A stretch of 64,000 nucleotides of DNA from Metaphire vulgaris. Lineage: Eukaryota > Annelida > Clitellata > Crassiclitellata > Megascolecidae. The first letter of the stretch is position 1; each line of letters begins with the position of its first letter. A model generated the notes under the pieces. The model saw nothing but the letters and a program-made list of their open reading frames with translations. It ran no database searches and was not told where the DNA came from. Made by a program: the position numbers and the translations under genes. The stretch is taken from the NCBI GenBank assembly GCA_018105865.1, contig JACLAT010000146.1, positions 36,001 through 100,000 of the forward strand, written 5' to 3'. Below, in pieces: positions 22,182-29,815 of the stretch.

Positions 22182-25100
22182 TTACGACAATTTATATAGC
22201 GCAGTAACATAGCTAGGGCTAAAGTCAAGAGCGCTTGACATATGAATCACTTGTAAGATTTGTTAAATAAGTGTGTTTTAGGAGTTTCTCGAAGCAGCCA
22301 ACGCAACGGAATGCTACAGTATAAAACACTAAGACAACATCATTCCATTTGATATCTTTGCTTGCTTGCAGAATGAAGTTGATATTCTTAAACCAATCTT
22401 CTAAATATGCGCACAATTAATTTCGCTTTGAATCTCTTCTTTGATTCTTGCAGCAAATTACAGACAGAAAAAGAGCGAACATATTATCTACAGAAGTAAT
22501 CGTCAATCGCTTCAGGAAAGCTTGAAGGTTTTTGGCAAAGCAAGAACTTGGAAATCGACCAGATATCTAAGTGACATTGATGGTGCGCTCTTAAAGACAC
22601 AGAAACCATCGATCTTTAAGAAAAATCGTTGGCCGTATGATGTTTTCAGCCTACCATTGAAGAATGAAGTCGAAATTAACATACTGATGAGATATCTTCA
22701 TCAAAGGGGAAAGAAAATACGAAACCAAGTCATTGAAAATGGAGGAGGTTAAATTCGATTTAGCTATTTCCTGTAAATGTATTGCAAACATGGATATAAG
22801 CAGTGATGTGAAGCCTTGGACTTGGTCTTGGCCTCGAGGCCCGATTTCGAAGCCTTGGCCTTGGACTTGGTTTTGAGGTCTAATGTCTTGGTCTTGGCCT
22901 TGGCCTCGTGGGTTAGTGCCTTGGACTTGGCCTTGGTCTTGGAAGCAAGTGCCTTGGTCACATCACAAGGCACTGATGGCCGCTATAGTTTGTCATTACA
23001 ACATGTGTACACTGTGCAGTACAACCACTTTAGTCAGTGATTCATTTGATCCAGACTCGACTACAACATTTTTGCTGAGAGGAATTTCATGAGCTTGAGG
23101 CCACTGTTTTCTAGACTTCTTTGTGTGCCTGCAACTTCGGCCCCCATCGAAAGAGTATTTCACAAGAAGGAATTGTAATGAGACCGCATCGAGCCAGGCT
23201 TGGGAATGAGCTGCTTGAAACATTGATGTTCTTGCGCTGCAATGGCAAATGAGTGAAATGAGCAGTTTTTTGTTTAAATAATGACAACATCTTTATTATT
23301 ATAGCTGCAAGTAACTGAAAAACCAAAAGCTGATTGCAGAATGCAGATCATAATAACTAAAATGTTCACTGCATTATTACACATTTACAAACCAACAAGA
23401 TTGACTAGTTTATTATTAGGCTGTGGTGTTAGCTCTTTCACATACAGTAGTACAATAGTGTAATAATTGTCAGCGCTACTGTATTATTATTATTATTATC
23501 GAATGCCTAATGTGCTAATTGATGTCAGCCATTTGATTGCGACATTATCAGCTGTGTGTAAAGTTTGTAATCCACCGTCCTCTAGCCTGGTTATAGGGCA
23601 AGAGTCAACTAGGTGCAACATTGTTTGAATGACACCGCAGGGGCACAGGTTCGAGTCAGTTAATCCCCATTTCTGATGACAGTAATTGCAGTGTCCCTGT
23701 CTAGTTCGAAAACGGTTTAACAGACACCACAGGTGACGAGGCAGCGTGTCAAAGCCTGGTTGTCGGATAGTGGGATCTTCGACCAATTGGCAGTTGATCA
23801 CCTGAGCCGACTCCCAGTCAAGTCTCCACTGTCTATCGACATCTGAGGGAACCTTGTTAAACTGCAGAGGATGGCGTGATTTCAATCGGTGATTAGGAGG
23901 GTTGGACAGGTCCTCGAAGAGTGGCAGGTCCTCACGGTCTGCTATCTTTGATAGAAATCCGTCCACTGCAGCTTCCCGTCGTAAGTATGGTGGTTGGATA
24001 TTTGACAGAACTGGCAGCCATTGGAGCACTGTTGGGCGCAGGGTTTCGGTGACAAGTCTCATGGCTGAGTGCAGCTGCGTGTCCACCGCCTTTGTGTGCG
24101 AGGAGCGATACCAGGCGGGACAGCAGTATTCCGCGGCTGAATAGCAAAGTGAAAGTGCAGACTGTCTCAGAGTAGCGGCGTTTGCTCCCCAGGAGGAACC
24201 GGCTAATTTTGACAGGAGGTTTGTCCGGGTTCTGACTTTGCCGGCCAACTTTGAAATATGTGTTTTGAAGCTTAAAGTTCGATCAGGAGTAACGCCAAGA
24301 TATACAGGGAATGAGTCGTGCTTCAATTGCTTCCCATCCACATGAATTTTTAGCTCGTATTTTGCTTTTCTGTTGTTCAAATGAAGTACACTCGACACAG
24401 TTTTATTGGCGTTTGGTTTAAGCCGCCATTTTTTGCAGTAGTCTGAGATCCGCTGTGTGTCGATAGTTAGCTGTTCTTCAAGTTCCTTGAATGTCTGGGC
24501 TTGAACGGCAAGGCCGATGTCGTCGGGGCGTAGCCGTATTTCCTGCTAACTGTGTTAGGTATATCACTATAGCGTACTACTGTAGTGTACATATTTCATA
24601 TTTATATTACATTACGAGTGAGACCCTGCCGATAGTTAAAATGGATCGAAGCCTTGGCCTTGGTCTTGGCCTTGAGTGAAATGTCTTGGCCTTGGCCTCG
24701 GTCTTGTAGGTCACTGCCTTGGCCTTGAGGCTGAGTCTTGGTCTTGGCCTTGGTCTTGAAGGTTAACGTCTTGGCCTTGGCCTTGGCCTTGGTCTTGGCC
24801 TTGTACTGGACTGCCTTGGTCACATCACTGAATATAAGACGCAACACCAAAGTTACAGGGCAATTGATACTTTATTTTACAGAGTATTGCTCTTTTTTTA
24901 AAAATATAAGTTTAACATGACAATCTTCTGAAGAAATTTACACCTTTTTTAATAAAGACAATGTGCAAACATTTGAATTTTTATGTATGTGTTAATAGGA
25001 GGATCCATAACAATTATATTAGCTAAATTGTAGCATAATTGTAAGATTCAACGAATCCAAGATAATTCAAAGTAAGGGCTGAATCCTGACGGTTGCTTAC

Positions 25101-27622
25101 TGAATATTTTCGATTTCAATTAGAACCAGATGTATTTCAGAAAATGTAAAATAGATTTACTGGATGGCTAGGGATTTATTGCTATCTCCTACAAAAAAAA
25201 TTAGAAACATGCCATATACTGAGCATAGGCTACAGACCTAGCAATCAGCTCTTTAACTGTGCAAAGTTTCGTACACCTACAGTACATAAAAATGAGTGGT
25301 CATAACATGGTTACTTTCGTAGAATTTTTTATCGATTAATACATAATACGTCGAAGCTAATTGAAGAATTTGCTAATTTTGCTTTCATCAGCTGCTGTCA
25401 GAATCGAAATTCTGAGTTTTGACTTCTTTAACAAAGCAGAACACATTCGGCAGTTAGCTGAAAGACTTAACCTCGTGATACATGATTACGCCTCAAGATC
25501 CCATGATCAGGAAAAAGCAATCAACCAACTAAAGAGCGATGGCATTGAGCTAATGTATGCGGTGGAAGATAAAGAAGTTGCCGTCTGGATTTTATGTAAA
25601 TCGCCAAATGCTATCGAACATCTAAAGGAGTTGAACAAGTCCAAAAGCCTGTTAGATTATTTCTGTCATTTGTTTAATTTTAATGGATATATGTGCCAAG
25701 GCATGAAGCCTGCGCGCGTCAATATAGACGATGATCAGTTGAAGAGGGAAATTGGTAAGATTTTTCTTTCTTCTCATCAGGAAATCATATCTCAATATGC
25801 TACTAGTTTATCTAGTTTAATCTACTCTTAGACTTATATAGCGTCGCTTTATAATGCATAGGAGCGTCAGCCCTTGGCAATCACATCACAATTATTTAAA
25901 ATCCAGGTTAAGTCCAGGGTATCCGGCAGGGCAAGCGAATGGCAGGCTATGGTGGATAGGCATTGTCAAAAAGATGAGTTTTTTTTATCTAAAAATCTCT
26001 TCCAGAGCTTGGGGTGGTCACTGAGAAAGCGCGAGTATCTAGAACTGTCAGATTGTGGGAGAGGGAGAGAACTATTGGTCGAGTATTTGTTTGCTTGTGG
26101 GACACTTTTGAAAGGAACTAGATAGGTTCCTTATAATAAAGTGTTTTGTATACCAGGAGGAAGATTTTAAAGTCTATAATTTATTTTATTGAACGCCAAT
26201 GGAAACCCTTCCGAATTGGGCTAAGTGCTCACGTTTTGGGGTCTTAGAAACTGCCCGAACCAGCGAATAATGAACTCGTTGGAGTTTAACAAGGTTGTAT
26301 TTAGAGACAGGGCCTACCCAAAAAGGTGATTCGCAGCAATCAAGACGACTAGACACTAAGGCATTTGACAATAGCATTGAGGCAAGTTTATTGATAAATA
26401 TTCTGATACGATACAAATAAAAAATAGCAGTGAGCTACTTTGCAGATGTTATTTGTATGATTGGTGAAAGAAAGCGTAGAATCAAAAATTCCTCCTAGAC
26501 CCCTTGCACAAGTGCTTACTGGAATGTTCGAATGCTTATGTTTGATAGAGGTGATTGAGTCAAACATCATGAGCTGGAGCTTCGTTCCTAAAAGTAAAAA
26601 TTCAGTTTTAACCGGGTTTAAAGGCAGCTCATTTGAAACCTTCCAGGACTGAATATATGAGAGAATGTTTGAGAAAGATCGAGAGGGATTCTTATGAAGA
26701 TTCTGATGAAGATCTATCCGCAGCTCTGTAGGCCTATACATTTGATCATTCCATTTTTTACACCGTCTCCAGTACTGGTTTGGTCTATCAGACTACGCAC
26801 TGCACTAGTTCACTACCTACTTGAGGTTTAGAATGGTTTCTCCTATGTCGAAAGCCACTTAAATATTGAATCAAACGTTTCAAACACATAAATATTCAAA
26901 GAACTGTGGCGGTCCACAAGAGCCACCTCGCGGTCCGGACTGTTATCATATGAAATAAGGATGTGAGTATGATTTGAAAATAGGTGGTGATCTATTCAAT
27001 CCCTTTGTTAGAGCAGAGTACTGTATAAAACAGTGCAAAATTGTTGCGATAACTTAAATATGTTATTAAGCCTCCGTTATCCGTTAAACTATGCATGCAA
27101 TAGAACAGCAATATAACTCTGGCGACGACATTTGCAACGGCAAAGCCCTAAACAAATTTTTCAAATAAAAGTCTCAATGCTAGCTAACTATATGGCTTAC
27201 TTTTTGTGACTTTTATTAAATATATTGAAATATGAACGGTATATTTTCCTTTATAATATGTTTATTATTAATTACATATATACACTGTATAATATAATCA
27301 TATTATCTGGATCAGTGATCTTTCGCCTTTCCTCTTACTTTTAAACTCTTGAGATATGTTCTGTTACTACCATTATTTTATTATCTTAATATGCCGCTTA
27401 ATGTTTGAAGTTTTTTTATTACCTACAGTGTACATGCTACTGTCATACAGGAACCTTGGCTATCTTAGTAGTTTATTATTTCCTTAATTTCTATTTAGGC
27501 CTACTGTGCAACGAATATAGAACTAAAAATGTAAGCTTCTTCGTAACTTAGCAACTTGAATTAACATATAATAGTGCTTTATTTGTTGGAAATAAATCCT
27601 TGGTTGATTGATTGATTGATTG

Positions 27623-27661
<39 letters not shown>

Positions 27662-27662
27662 G

Positions 27663-27739
<77 letters not shown>

Positions 27740-28766
27740 CTGACTGACTGATTGATTGATTGATTGATTGAAATTTGAGCTAAATAATTTCTTTACTTTA
27801 TTATTATTATTTTCAGCTGGTTTCTCAAAACTTACAACAAGTTTCACAGAGAATATTGTTATGGAAATTCCTAATATGGTCTATCGTTGCGGAATAAGTA
27901 AACTGAAAGACAAAATTTACGTTGTCTACAAATATATAAGCCTGAAGCTAGACAGGCTCGACAAAGGCCTTTGCAAAATTTGTGTATTTGATGACCAAAG
28001 CCCCTTTCCTATGCTAGGCAAAATCGCGTTAGAAGATGAAATACTAGAATATAAAATACTAGTAGCTGACATTAAATCCAGCGAGAATCAAAATTGTCTC
28101 TACGTCTTAGAAGCCAGGTCAAACCGCATTTGGAAAATCGAACCGAGTGGAGAAATGGAATACGCACTGAACCGGGCATGGCTACTGTTTGAGCAGAATT
28201 TTGTTCCTCGAGCTATTTACGTGTCAAGAGATGATCATTTGTTGGCAGTAACTCATCGTTCTCCTGTGGAGTTGAGAACATATATGACAAATGCCGAACT
28301 TCTTCTTTCCTTTGAATTACATGAAGACATAGACGAGATTAGTGGATTAGCGGAGTCATCAATTGGAAATTTCCTCATTCTGCATGGTATGAAGAATTTA
28401 GATACTGTAGTAAACGAATTCCTTTTGTGTGGAGCAGTGAGTGAAGTGAGTCGAGACGGAAAAACCATCATCCGTCGTTTCAGTCCTCGAAATTCTGAAC
28501 AAGCGCTTATCTTATATAGAACCTATTACATATGTGATATTTGCATCGACTCTGAAGAACGACTTTTCGTTCCAGATCCAAACCAGAACCGAGTCATTCT
28601 ACTTGATTCCTGCCTTGAGTGGGCTGGAGTTCTTATAGATCTTCGTAAAGACATGAACTCTAGGCTTCAAAGAATTTTTTACGATGAAAGGAAGCGACAT
28701 CTTTTTATCGAAGATGATGCCAAAATTAGTGTTTATGTTTTGAAGCGACATTATTTTTTCTTTTAG
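9412..28766 (+). CDS. Unit A: CARD-CARD-TRADDN-Fbox-CARD-TRADDN-propeller protein
   Basis: Eight coding exons (9412-9688, 15496-15804, 16004-16420, 18852-18883, 20002-20197, 22454-22747, 25392-25754, 27817-28766) total 2838 nt, exactly 946 codons with the stop. All acceptors are AG. Donors are GT except a GC donor after exon 1. The protein has no signal peptide or membrane segment, so it is presumably cytosolic. Order by residue: CARD1 1-92, CARD2 93-195, TRADD-N-like 196-334, linker 335-345, F-box-like 346-410, third CARD-like 411-508, second TRADD-N-like 509-629, NHL-like propeller 630-945. CARDs are homotypic assembly domains of apoptotic and inflammatory adaptors, and propellers of this type can bind ligands; a sensor or adaptor in innate immunity is inferred. 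Unit B is its tandem paralogue. Transcript evidence is needed to confirm exon joins. Confidence 0.8.
9689..10032 (+). other. Intron 1 start, conserved with unit B
   Basis: Unique intron sequence matched in unit B at about 48960-49255 (for example GCGCCGGGTAAGA and GGACCGCCTTTCAT). No other feature. Confidence 0.5.
10033..10175. mobile_element. Small inverted-repeat element with internal tandem repeats
   Basis: Ends CATGTTTTAACGTGCAG and CTGCACGTTAAAACAGG are inverted repeats. Between them lie four tandem copies of TGCAGTGATAAAATG-type units. Absent from the matching place in unit B. A non-autonomous DNA element is likely; its superfamily is unknown. Confidence 0.6.
10176..11160. other. Intron 1, mixed unique and repeat-like sequence
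   Basis: Contains a repeat-like block at about 10586-10925 (GCAGAAATTTTTCCAAGGGG, later AATTTTTCCAGGGGGG) of the sort seen in animal MITEs. Complete ends were not found. Confidence 0.35.
11165..11530 (+). mobile_element. CR1/L2-like LINE, strongly 5'-truncated
   Basis: Same family as the large LINE at 16577-18728. Shared 3' sequence includes GACCTGGCTTATCCACCATA, GGTTGATGCTCCT and GTGGCGCTATAGAAG, then a tail of ATTAGATTAG repeats. Only the last coding stretch and 3' end remain. Confidence 0.8.
11531..12097. other. Intron 1 with one member of a repeated block
   Basis: The block 11960-12060 (GAGCATCTATTGATTTC, AAATTTTCCGGGGTTATG) resembles 12690-12765 in the same orientation, marking two relics of one interspersed repeat around the AAT array. 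Confidence 0.4.
12099..12163. repeat. AAT trinucleotide microsatellite
   Basis: About 21 AAT units. The Tyr-rich minus-strand ORF across it is an artefact. Confidence 0.95.
12164..13218. other. Intron 1, GC-richer repeat and unique sequence
   Basis: Includes the second copy of the interspersed block (12690-12765). From about 12870 it carries intron sequence conserved with unit B (GGATGCAGTGCCCCGTG versus 49675-49690). Confidence 0.4.
13497..14000 (+). mobile_element. LINE 3' fragment nested in piggyBac
   Basis: Thumb-region phrases ('[20 protein letters not shown]' type reading) are followed by GCGCTATATAAATTGTCG and an AAT tail. Its presence inside the piggyBac makes it younger than that element. 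Confidence 0.65.
14105..15110 (-). pseudogene. piggyBac transposase remnant
   Basis: Minus-strand frames give 'GGRNVTTDNY', 'VGTIRANRVEVPKEL', 'SLFGFNANGDYDCT'-like sequence and 'KKNKAVVMFSTMHND', matching the piggyBac core after the catalytic region (GR.VTTDN.F, VGTIRKN+.EIP, KKNKAVV..STMH). It then decays through stops into a C-terminal frame. Several frameshifts make it non-functional. Confidence 0.75.
15496..15804 (+). CDS. Unit A exon 2: CARD2
   Basis: 309 nt, phase 1 at both ends, residues 93-195. Contains '[18 protein letters not shown]', a helix 2-3 region '[15 protein letters not shown]', then '[20 protein letters not shown]' and the CARD-typical end '[18 protein letters not shown]'. 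Its C-terminal signature mirrors that of CARD1 ([12 protein letters not shown]). Because both splice phases are 1, the exon can be skipped without changing frame. The acceptor is tttgtttag, the donor GGTG|GTACTG. Confidence 0.8.
15841..16003 (+). other. Intron 2 of unit A, empty LINE site
   Basis: Short, uninterrupted intron. The phrase CATCTATTACCATTGAC corresponds to the point where unit B carries a 655-bp LINE. Confidence 0.6.
16004..16420 (+). CDS. Unit A exon 3: TRADD-N-like module 1
   Basis: 417 nt, phase 1-1, residues 196-334. After an acidic helix ([15 protein letters not shown]) comes a hydrophobic strand '[10 protein letters not shown]', then a helix '[16 protein letters not shown]', and a terminal strand-helix '[14 protein letters not shown]'. 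The same order (strand with CKS, amphipathic helix ending K/S-G-x-L, acidic strand, polar helix) is seen in exon 7. The pattern matches the TRADD N-terminal domain family known from TRADD and from invertebrate and bacterial immune proteins. The assignment rests on pattern recognition only; an HMM or structure prediction should decide it. Confidence 0.7.
16577..18728 (+). mobile_element. CR1/L2-like LINE, 2.15 kb, 5'-truncated
   Basis: Starts in the linker before reverse transcriptase ('RPTKPWFDSNI') and runs through the full RT: '[19 protein letters not shown]', '[14 protein letters not shown]', '[17 protein letters not shown]' and the catalytic 'HPYADDTQIF'. A frame change near 17860 leads into the thumb (SRLDYCNSLLFGI). 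A further stop follows near 18223. The 3' end is GTGGCGCTATAGAAG plus ATTAGATTAG repeats. Unit B has the uninterrupted site at about 51960 (TTTGAGCGTGTCAATC), so it inserted after the duplication. Confidence 0.88.
18852..18883 (+). CDS. Unit A exon 4: 11-residue linker
   Basis: A 32-nt micro-exon (acceptor tttatacag, donor CAC|GTGAGT) encoding VLENSTISNTH with the split first codon. Converts phase 1 to phase 0. Conserved in unit B at 52084-52115 with the same length and splice sites and one amino-acid difference, which supports it as a real exon. Confidence 0.75.
18884..20001 (+). other. Intron 4 of unit A
   Basis: Aligns in part with 1-300 of the window and with unit B 52116-52630. No gene or complete repeat was seen. 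Confidence 0.55.
20002..20197 (+). CDS. Unit A exon 5: F-box-like segment
   Basis: 196 nt, phase 0 in and phase 1 out, residues 346-410. Begins '[14 protein letters not shown]' and continues to '[20 protein letters not shown]', ending ENAIW. This matches the F-box outline LP.ELL..IL…L..VC..W……W, with an expanded middle as in some invertebrate F-box-like proteins. An F-box would link the protein to Skp1-cullin ubiquitin ligases. The acceptor AAGTTTGTTTCAG is excellent in both units and sets the start; an upstream AG at 19943 would give incompatible phases. Confidence 0.7.
20277..20587. mobile_element. hAT-like MITE in intron 5
   Basis: Starts CAGTATTGGGCAAATCA and ends TTTGCCCAACTCTG, with further inverted AAATCAAATC/GATTTGATTT sequence. 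Flanks ATACGTAC and ATACATAG are an imperfect 8-bp duplication. An internal 40-bp segment (TTAACCCAGAATATCTATAT) is present twice. Confidence 0.75.
20639..21903 (-). mobile_element. RTE/CR1-like LINE with exact target duplication
   Basis: Flanked by GGATTCTT on both sides (20631-20638, 21904-21911). Minus-strand frames carry 'MRQGCPPPLLFNIFTEKL', the catalytic 'IRFADDQAIMAN', 'LEKFCYLGSLL' and C-terminal 'KRLEAFEMWIWRRMEK'. The 3' end has GAAGAA repeats. Unit B has the empty site at about 53368-53390. 5'-truncated and frameshifted. Confidence 0.85.
22112..22180. repeat. TTA/TAA microsatellite (tail of the minus-strand LINE)
   Basis: TTATAATTATAA grading into TTATTATTA. It adjoins a minus-strand LINE 3' end and is its tail. 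Confidence 0.85.
22181..22330 (-). mobile_element. LINE 3' end, same family as 6565-7042
   Basis: Minus-strand sequence includes GCGCTATATAAATTGTCG at the 3' end and the AAGTGTGTTTTAGGAG complement seen at 6895-6915. Very short relic. Confidence 0.6.
22454..22747 (+). CDS. Unit A exon 6: divergent third CARD-like module
   Basis: 294 nt, phase 1-1, residues 411-508. Landmarks are '[19 protein letters not shown]', '[18 protein letters not shown]' and the terminal '[10 protein letters not shown]', which echoes the ends of CARD1 (YVEANGG) and CARD2 (LEKGG). The last CARD helix seems shortened, so recognition by a standard model may be weak. Acceptor ttgattcttgcag; donor GGAG|GTTAAA is less than ideal. 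Followed after about 50 nt by a hAT-like insertion that unit B lacks. Confidence 0.65.
22806..22960 (+). repeat. CTTGGC/CTTGGA hexamer array, left
   Basis: Irregular tandem CCTTGG(A/C/T) units. ORFs across it are low-complexity. Confidence 0.8.
23484..24540 (-). mobile_element. I/Jockey-superfamily LINE 3' half
   Basis: Minus-strand frame begins around the altered catalytic block 'RPDDIGLAVQ' and runs 'YLGVTPDRTLSFKTHISKL', 'LSLCYSAAEYCCPAWYRSSH', 'LPRHLWCLLNRFRTRQGHC' and a cysteine-rich end (CNYCHQKWG…CPCG). This is typical of Jockey/I-type polyproteins annotated in ticks and molluscs. The 3' tail is AAT repeats at 23484-23500. 5'-truncated, with a 300-codon open stretch that is not a host gene. 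Confidence 0.8.
24640..24820 (+). repeat. CTTGGC/CTTGGT hexamer array, right
   Basis: Same repeat and same orientation as the left array, ending directly at the element's right terminal repeat. Confidence 0.8.
25392..25754 (+). CDS. Unit A exon 7: TRADD-N-like module 2
   Basis: 363 nt, phase 1-1, residues 509-629. A first strand 'RIEILSFDFF' is followed by a helix 'HIRQLAERLNLVIHDY', the core strand-helix '[20 protein letters not shown]', the 'LLDYFCHLF' helix end and a terminal 'VNIDDDQLKREIG'. Compared with exon 3 the ILCKS core and the acidic terminal strand-helix align, so the two exons look like an internal duplication. Acceptor tttgctttcatcag, donor ATTG|GTAAGA. A LINE shared with unit B starts about 50 nt after the donor. 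Confidence 0.75.
25800..26760 (-). mobile_element. CR1/L2-like LINE shared by both units (A copy)
   Basis: Minus-strand sequence of the 16577-18728 family ending TATATAAGTCTAAGAGTAGA. Its frames give 'VSSRLDCCESPF' and 'LQRVHYSLVRAVSKTPK'. It starts about 50 nt after the exon 7 donor. Unit B has a LINE of the same family at the same offset (57690 onward), so this insertion predates the duplication. Confidence 0.8.
27197..27771 (+). mobile_element. Unit-A-specific insertion ending in GATT repeats
   Basis: Comparison with unit B (AATATGGCAAGAAATTTGAGC, contiguous near 63930) shows about 575 extra bases here. They end in a TGATTGATTGAT microsatellite (27602-27771) directly before the conserved AAATTTGAGC. 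A retroposon with a GATT tail is the simplest reading; no coding region was recognised. Confidence 0.6.
27602..27771. repeat. GATT tetranucleotide microsatellite
   Basis: About 40 GATT/GAAT/GACT units ending 46 nt before the exon 8 start. The minus-strand Asn-Gln-Ser ORF is an artefact. Confidence 0.95.
27817..28766 (+). CDS. Unit A exon 8: NHL-like beta-propeller and stop
   Basis: One uninterrupted 950-nt terminal exon, residues 630-945. Repeated blade-like patterns include 'NCLYVLEARSNRIWKIEPSG', 'FVPRAIYVSRDDHLLAVTH', 'GNFLILHGMKN' and 'CIDSEERLFVPDPNQNRVIL', ending near 'DDAKISVYVLKR'. These match the marine-invertebrate NHL/six-bladed propeller style in which a blade reads LYV.D…N.I..V. 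About 300 residues suits six blades. The acceptor ttattattttcag sits 46 nt after a long GATT microsatellite. No AATAAA signal was noticed in the following 500 bp. Confidence 0.8.
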
Positions 28767-29440
28767 CATCAATTGCATGCTTATGATTATTCGAGGTGAC
28801 GTTAGCTTTCGAAGTATAGGTCTAATAGATCCATTAACTGCGACTCTCATTTCATAAATAGAGTCTAACATTTGCACCTTGCACCCCTTTACTTGATTGC
28901 TTGATTTTCCTATTATAACTGCAAAATGTATGTTTTTCCTTGGCTAATAGTTGTATTGTAAACATTTGGAAATCGTTTTTGAAGTATATCCTTTGCACAT
29001 TCAATAACGCTTCTTTCTCTCTTCAATTAAGACACAAAACAGTCTGCAGGTTTATCCTCTCAATTTAACATACAGTACCTTAAGGACAGAGTAAGCTCAA
29101 ATGAGCTCTGAAAGATGTTCTTCAGTGTTGATTTCTTATCTCCTTATAGCTTAGGTGACCAAAGCTATCCCTACCATTGTCTACTGACTCGATCACATAT
29201 TGTATTGTTTTGTATGTAATCAACCTATCATCGCTCGTGGAATGCGTGACCACGAACATCTATAGATATACTTCTCTTCGTCCGGTAAGGTAAGGTAAGT
29301 TAGTCAGTCAGTCACGATACACGTCAGATGTTGGAAGACGTAGTTGCCATTGGTAACCAAACTGTATAATCGACGGAGCGTTTGACGAAGCGTCTTCATT
29401 GCAGCTTGACGAATCATCCTGCTTGCCTGCACGTTATACG
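28767..29440. other. 3' flank of unit A
   Basis: No poly(A) signal or gene recognised. The region becomes GC-richer toward the minisatellite. Confidence 0.4.
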
Positions 29441-29815
29441 GCACCACTGGGGGCGCAGTACCACGTGTGGCGCCGTAGGCCCTACTGGGGACGCAGTCCC
29501 CCATTTTGGGCCGTAGCCTTTAGACCCTACTGGAAGGGGCGCAACCTCCCGTCGTAAACCAAGCCTCAACCTACGTGGGGCCGTAGGCTCTACTGGGGCG
29601 CAGCCTCCCATCGGAGACCAAGCCCAAGCCCCCGAGGGAGGCCGTAGGCCCCGCTGAGGGGCGCAGCTCCACGTGTGGGGCCGCAGGTCCTACTTGGGGC
29701 GCAGCCCCATGTTAGGCCGTAGGCCTTAATGTGGGGCGCAGCCACCCGTGAGAGACCCTAGCCCCAGCCCTCTTGTGTGGGCTGTACCTTCTACTGGGGG
29801 CACAGCCTCAGGGGA
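29441..29815. repeat. GC-rich minisatellite (GCCGTAGG…CTACTGGGGCGCAGCC)
   Basis: About six imperfect units of 55-70 bp built on GGGCCGTAGGC, CTACTGGGG and GCGCAGCC, far richer in G+C than the surroundings. Partial ORFs follow the repeat and are not genes. Confidence 0.85.

Larger units (their letters stand above)
22801..24830. mobile_element. hAT-like composite element with CTTGGC arrays
   Basis: Termini CAGTGATGTGA and TCACATCACTG are perfect 11-bp inverted repeats. Flanks GATATAAG (22793-22800) and AATATAAG (24831-24838) are an 8-bp duplication with one change. Unit B shows the undisrupted site ATGGATATAAGGCGCAA near 56688-56704. Both ends hold arrays of CTTGGC/CTTGGT units in the same orientation. 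The middle holds a nested LINE. An extra GGTCACATCAC copy near 22957 suggests that a smaller array-bearing MITE was expanded or split. Confidence 0.82.

Noticed and set aside
23496..24398. 300-codon minus-strand ORF as a host gene
   Set aside because: C-terminal half of a Jockey/I-type LINE polyprotein.
24738..24920. Leu/Ala/Val-rich ORFs over CTTGGC arrays
   Set aside because: Low-complexity translations of hexamer repeats inside a hAT-like element.
27548..27847. Asn-Gln-Ser repeat ORF
   Set aside because: Translation of the GATT microsatellite, on the opposite strand from the real exon 8.
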